This document shows, piece after piece, positions 12,458-13,800 of a DNA stretch of 13,800 bases. Source of the DNA: Acidimicrobiia bacterium (GTDB lineage: Bacteria; Actinomycetota; Acidimicrobiia; Acidimicrobiales; AC-14); assembly GCA_019243595.1 (NCBI GenBank), contig JAFAUA010000120.1, positions 1 to 13,800 of the forward strand, read 5' to 3'. Below the pieces are notes generated by a model. That model ran no database searches. It was given only the letters and a program-made list of their open reading frames with translations, and was not told where the DNA came from. How positions within the stretch are numbered: position 1 is the first letter of the stretch; each line of letters starts with the position of its first letter. A program made the position numbers and the translations under genes.

Positions 12458-13800
12458 GCGGCGGCCGGGCGGAAGTCGCTGATCGACTTCCAACACTTGC
12501 AGCCGGCCTGCCATTGGATGGTGTGGACGAAGTCGGAGCCGGTGAACTTGCCGGGCGCGAACAGGCTGCGCCCGAACAAGGCACTCGTGCGCTGACCGAG
12601 CTGCTGCACGGCGGCCCGCCAGCCGGCGCGCGTGGGATTGGGGCCGGCCTTCTTCAAGGCGTCGATCAGCAGGATGAAGTTGTCGCACAGCGTGAGCAGC
12701 TCGGTCGACGAGGGGTCGTCGGGGCGGATCGCCGGGAGGCCGGCGTCGGTGGCGATCTTCGAGCACACCTCCCAGCCCGGGTACGGCGGCTTCCCGGACT
12801 GCACGAGCATCGTGCCGAACGACGCGATCCCGATGGCCCCGTTGAACTCGCTCGGGTCGAAGTTCTTCTGCGTCGAGTCGCTGGTGTTCAGGAACCAGTC
12901 AGATGTGGAGTACTTCGGGTGGTAGCCCTGGCTGGCGGCCGTGCTGGTGAAGATCTGGCCGGCGACGAAGTTCGAGACGATCAGCACGTGGGTGACGCCC
13001 GCAAGCCGGAACTGGGTGACGATGTTCGGCGGCTGGGTCGCCACCGACTGGATGTCGCAGTCGTGCAGCCCGTAGACGACGTCCTTGGCGCCCTTGGCCT
13101 TGAGTGCCGGGCCCAGCACGTTCTGAACCACGGGTGCGGTCGCCGGGCACTTGTCGCCGAGGATGCCGACGACGGCGCCGGGCGTCAGCCAGCCGATCGC
13201 CTGCAGGTCCCGGGCCCACGTGATGCTGATGCGGTCGACGGCGGCCTGATAGCTCACGTCGTTGCCACCCGAACGCTTCTCCCAGTCGGTCGACCACATC
13301 ACCGAGTGCACCATCGGCGTGTCGCCCTTGGACAGGTTGGTCAGGCAGTCCATCGACGCCGTGTCGAGCATCGACGCCGTGTCGACGACGCCGAACACCT
13401 TCGAGTCGTCGACCATGGCCCGGCAGGCGGCCGCCTGATCTTCCACGCTCGTCGGGTCGGTGTAGCGGGTGACGGGCACGATCTTGCGGCCGTCGACGCC
13501 GTCCGTGCTGGCCCATGCGGCAAGAGCGTTGATGTACTGCGCGCCGTCGCTGCGTTGGCCGGTGGAGAACCCGGTCTTGTTGAGCCCGGCCGCGTTTTGG
13601 AGCATGAACCCGATGGTGATCTCGCGTGGCGACACGCCGCGATCCGAGGCGGTGAGCACGGTCGACCGGGTGGCACCACCGGACGCGCCGTTCGCGGCCT
13701 GGCCGCCACCGGCGGACGACGCGCCACCACCGGCGACCCCGCCGGCTCCGGTCCCGGTCGACGCGCCGGCCACCCCGCCTGCGCCCGCGCCGTTGTCGAC
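12454..13800 (-). CDS. ABC transporter substrate-binding protein, branched-chain amino acid (HAAT) type, 5' end outside the window
   Basis: The 448 visible residues carry a Gly/Ala/Ser-rich linker (about residues 1-44) followed by a type 1 periplasmic-binding fold. Recognisable segments are SPREITIGFML, where the domain begins (near residues 57-67), GQRSDGAQYINALAAW, VDGRKIVPVTRYTDPTSVEDQA, VFGVVDTASMLD, and the later GVTHVLIVSNFVAGQIF. The frame is open to the window edge, and the GTG at 13773 lies inside the linker, so the signal peptide or lipobox must be further upstream. Proteins of this type deliver amino acids, amides, aromatics or other small acids to Liv-type ABC permeases; no permease gene is visible. 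The C-terminus ends with a Cys pair, GCKCWKSISDFRP. Its TGA overlaps the P450 ATG. The ligand is unknown. Confidence 0.88.
   Translation of the reverse strand, partial: VDNGAGAGGVAGASTGTGAGGVAGGGASSAGGGQAANGASGGATRSTVLTASDRGVSPREITIGFMLQNAAGLNKTGFSTGQRSDGAQYINALAAWASTDGVDGRKIVPVTRYTDPTSVEDQAAACRAMVDDSKVFGVVDTASMLDTASMDCLTNLSKGDTPMVHSVMWSTDWEKRSGGNDVSYQAAVDRISITWARDLQAIGWLTPGAVVGILGDKCPATAPVVQNVLGPALKAKGAKDVVYGLHDCDIQSVATQPPNIVTQFRLAGVTHVLIVSNFVAGQIFTSTAASQGYHPKYSTSDWFLNTSDSTQKNFDPSEFNGAIGIASFGTMLVQSGKPPYPGWEVCSKIATDAGLPAIRPDDPSSTELLTLCDNFILLIDALKKAGPNPTRAGWRAAVQQLGQRTSALFGRSLFAPGKFTGSDFVHTIQWQAGCKCWKSISDFRPAAA
13669..13800 (-). repeat. Gly/Ala/Ser low-complexity linker coding repeat
   Basis: The segment encodes about 44 residues, almost all Gly, Ala, Ser, Thr or Val, with GAGGVAG occurring twice. 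It probably links a secretion signal or lipid anchor outside the window to the binding domain, and it runs off the window edge. Confidence 0.6.

Noticed and set aside
1..13800. CRISPR arrays, tRNAs, insertion sequences, phage or defence genes
   Set aside because: I saw no regular spaced repeats, tRNA cloverleaf, transposase or integrase motif, and no compositional break. The window reads as ordinary chromosomal DNA.

Overview
The window is GC-rich, gene-dense bacterial DNA with a strong third-position G/C bias that opens long antisense shadow frames. GTG and TTG starts, 4-nt stop/start overlaps, short intergenic gaps and few strong Shine-Dalgarno sequences point to Actinomycetota. I would guess Acidimicrobiia or a related deep lineage, but no rRNA or clade marker proves it. 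I see no tRNA, rRNA, CRISPR array, transposase, integrase or phage gene. No stretch longer than about 300 bases lacks a gene.

Left part (1-5224): nearly everything is on the minus strand. It holds the 5' end of an AraC-type regulator, a tiny single-span membrane protein, and orotate phosphoribosyltransferase (pyrE). A plus-strand short GNAT protein diverges from pyrE. Then comes a minus-strand series that reads, in transcription order: an AAC(6')-like acetyltransferase, an uncharacterised 270-aa protein, a SAM-dependent methyltransferase, an uncharacterised 188-aa protein, and rmuC. A long hairpin separates rmuC from the convergent GNAT gene. Several starts here sit 6-8 nt after a -10-like hexamer, which suggests leaderless mRNAs.

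Middle (5358-10242): a plus-strand pair overlaps at TGATG. Its first gene encodes a membrane protein made of two copies of one ~77-aa unit; the second encodes a GH43 arabinofuranosidase-type enzyme with no signal peptide. Convergent to it is a two-gene minus-strand unit for an exported flavoenzyme. That unit is a Tat-signal small subunit of the gluconate 2-dehydrogenase subunit 3 type, followed (11-nt overlap) by a GMC oxidoreductase large subunit with a four-cysteine motif and an unusual LPATG-hydrophobic-Arg tail. A RibD/dihydrofolate-reductase-like gene diverges from this pair.

Right part (10239-13800): a minus-strand series of an ABC-type substrate-binding protein (5' end outside the window), a cytochrome P450 overlapping it by ATGA, and a DyP-type haem peroxidase 56 nt further on. 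The order suggests binding or uptake of a small organic compound linked to two haem oxidative enzymes.

The best candidates for something under-described are the LPXTG-like tail on a flavoprotein expected to be a Tat hitch-hiker, the duplicated membrane protein coupled to GH43, and the binding protein-P450-DyP unit. Nothing here amounts to a proven new system.
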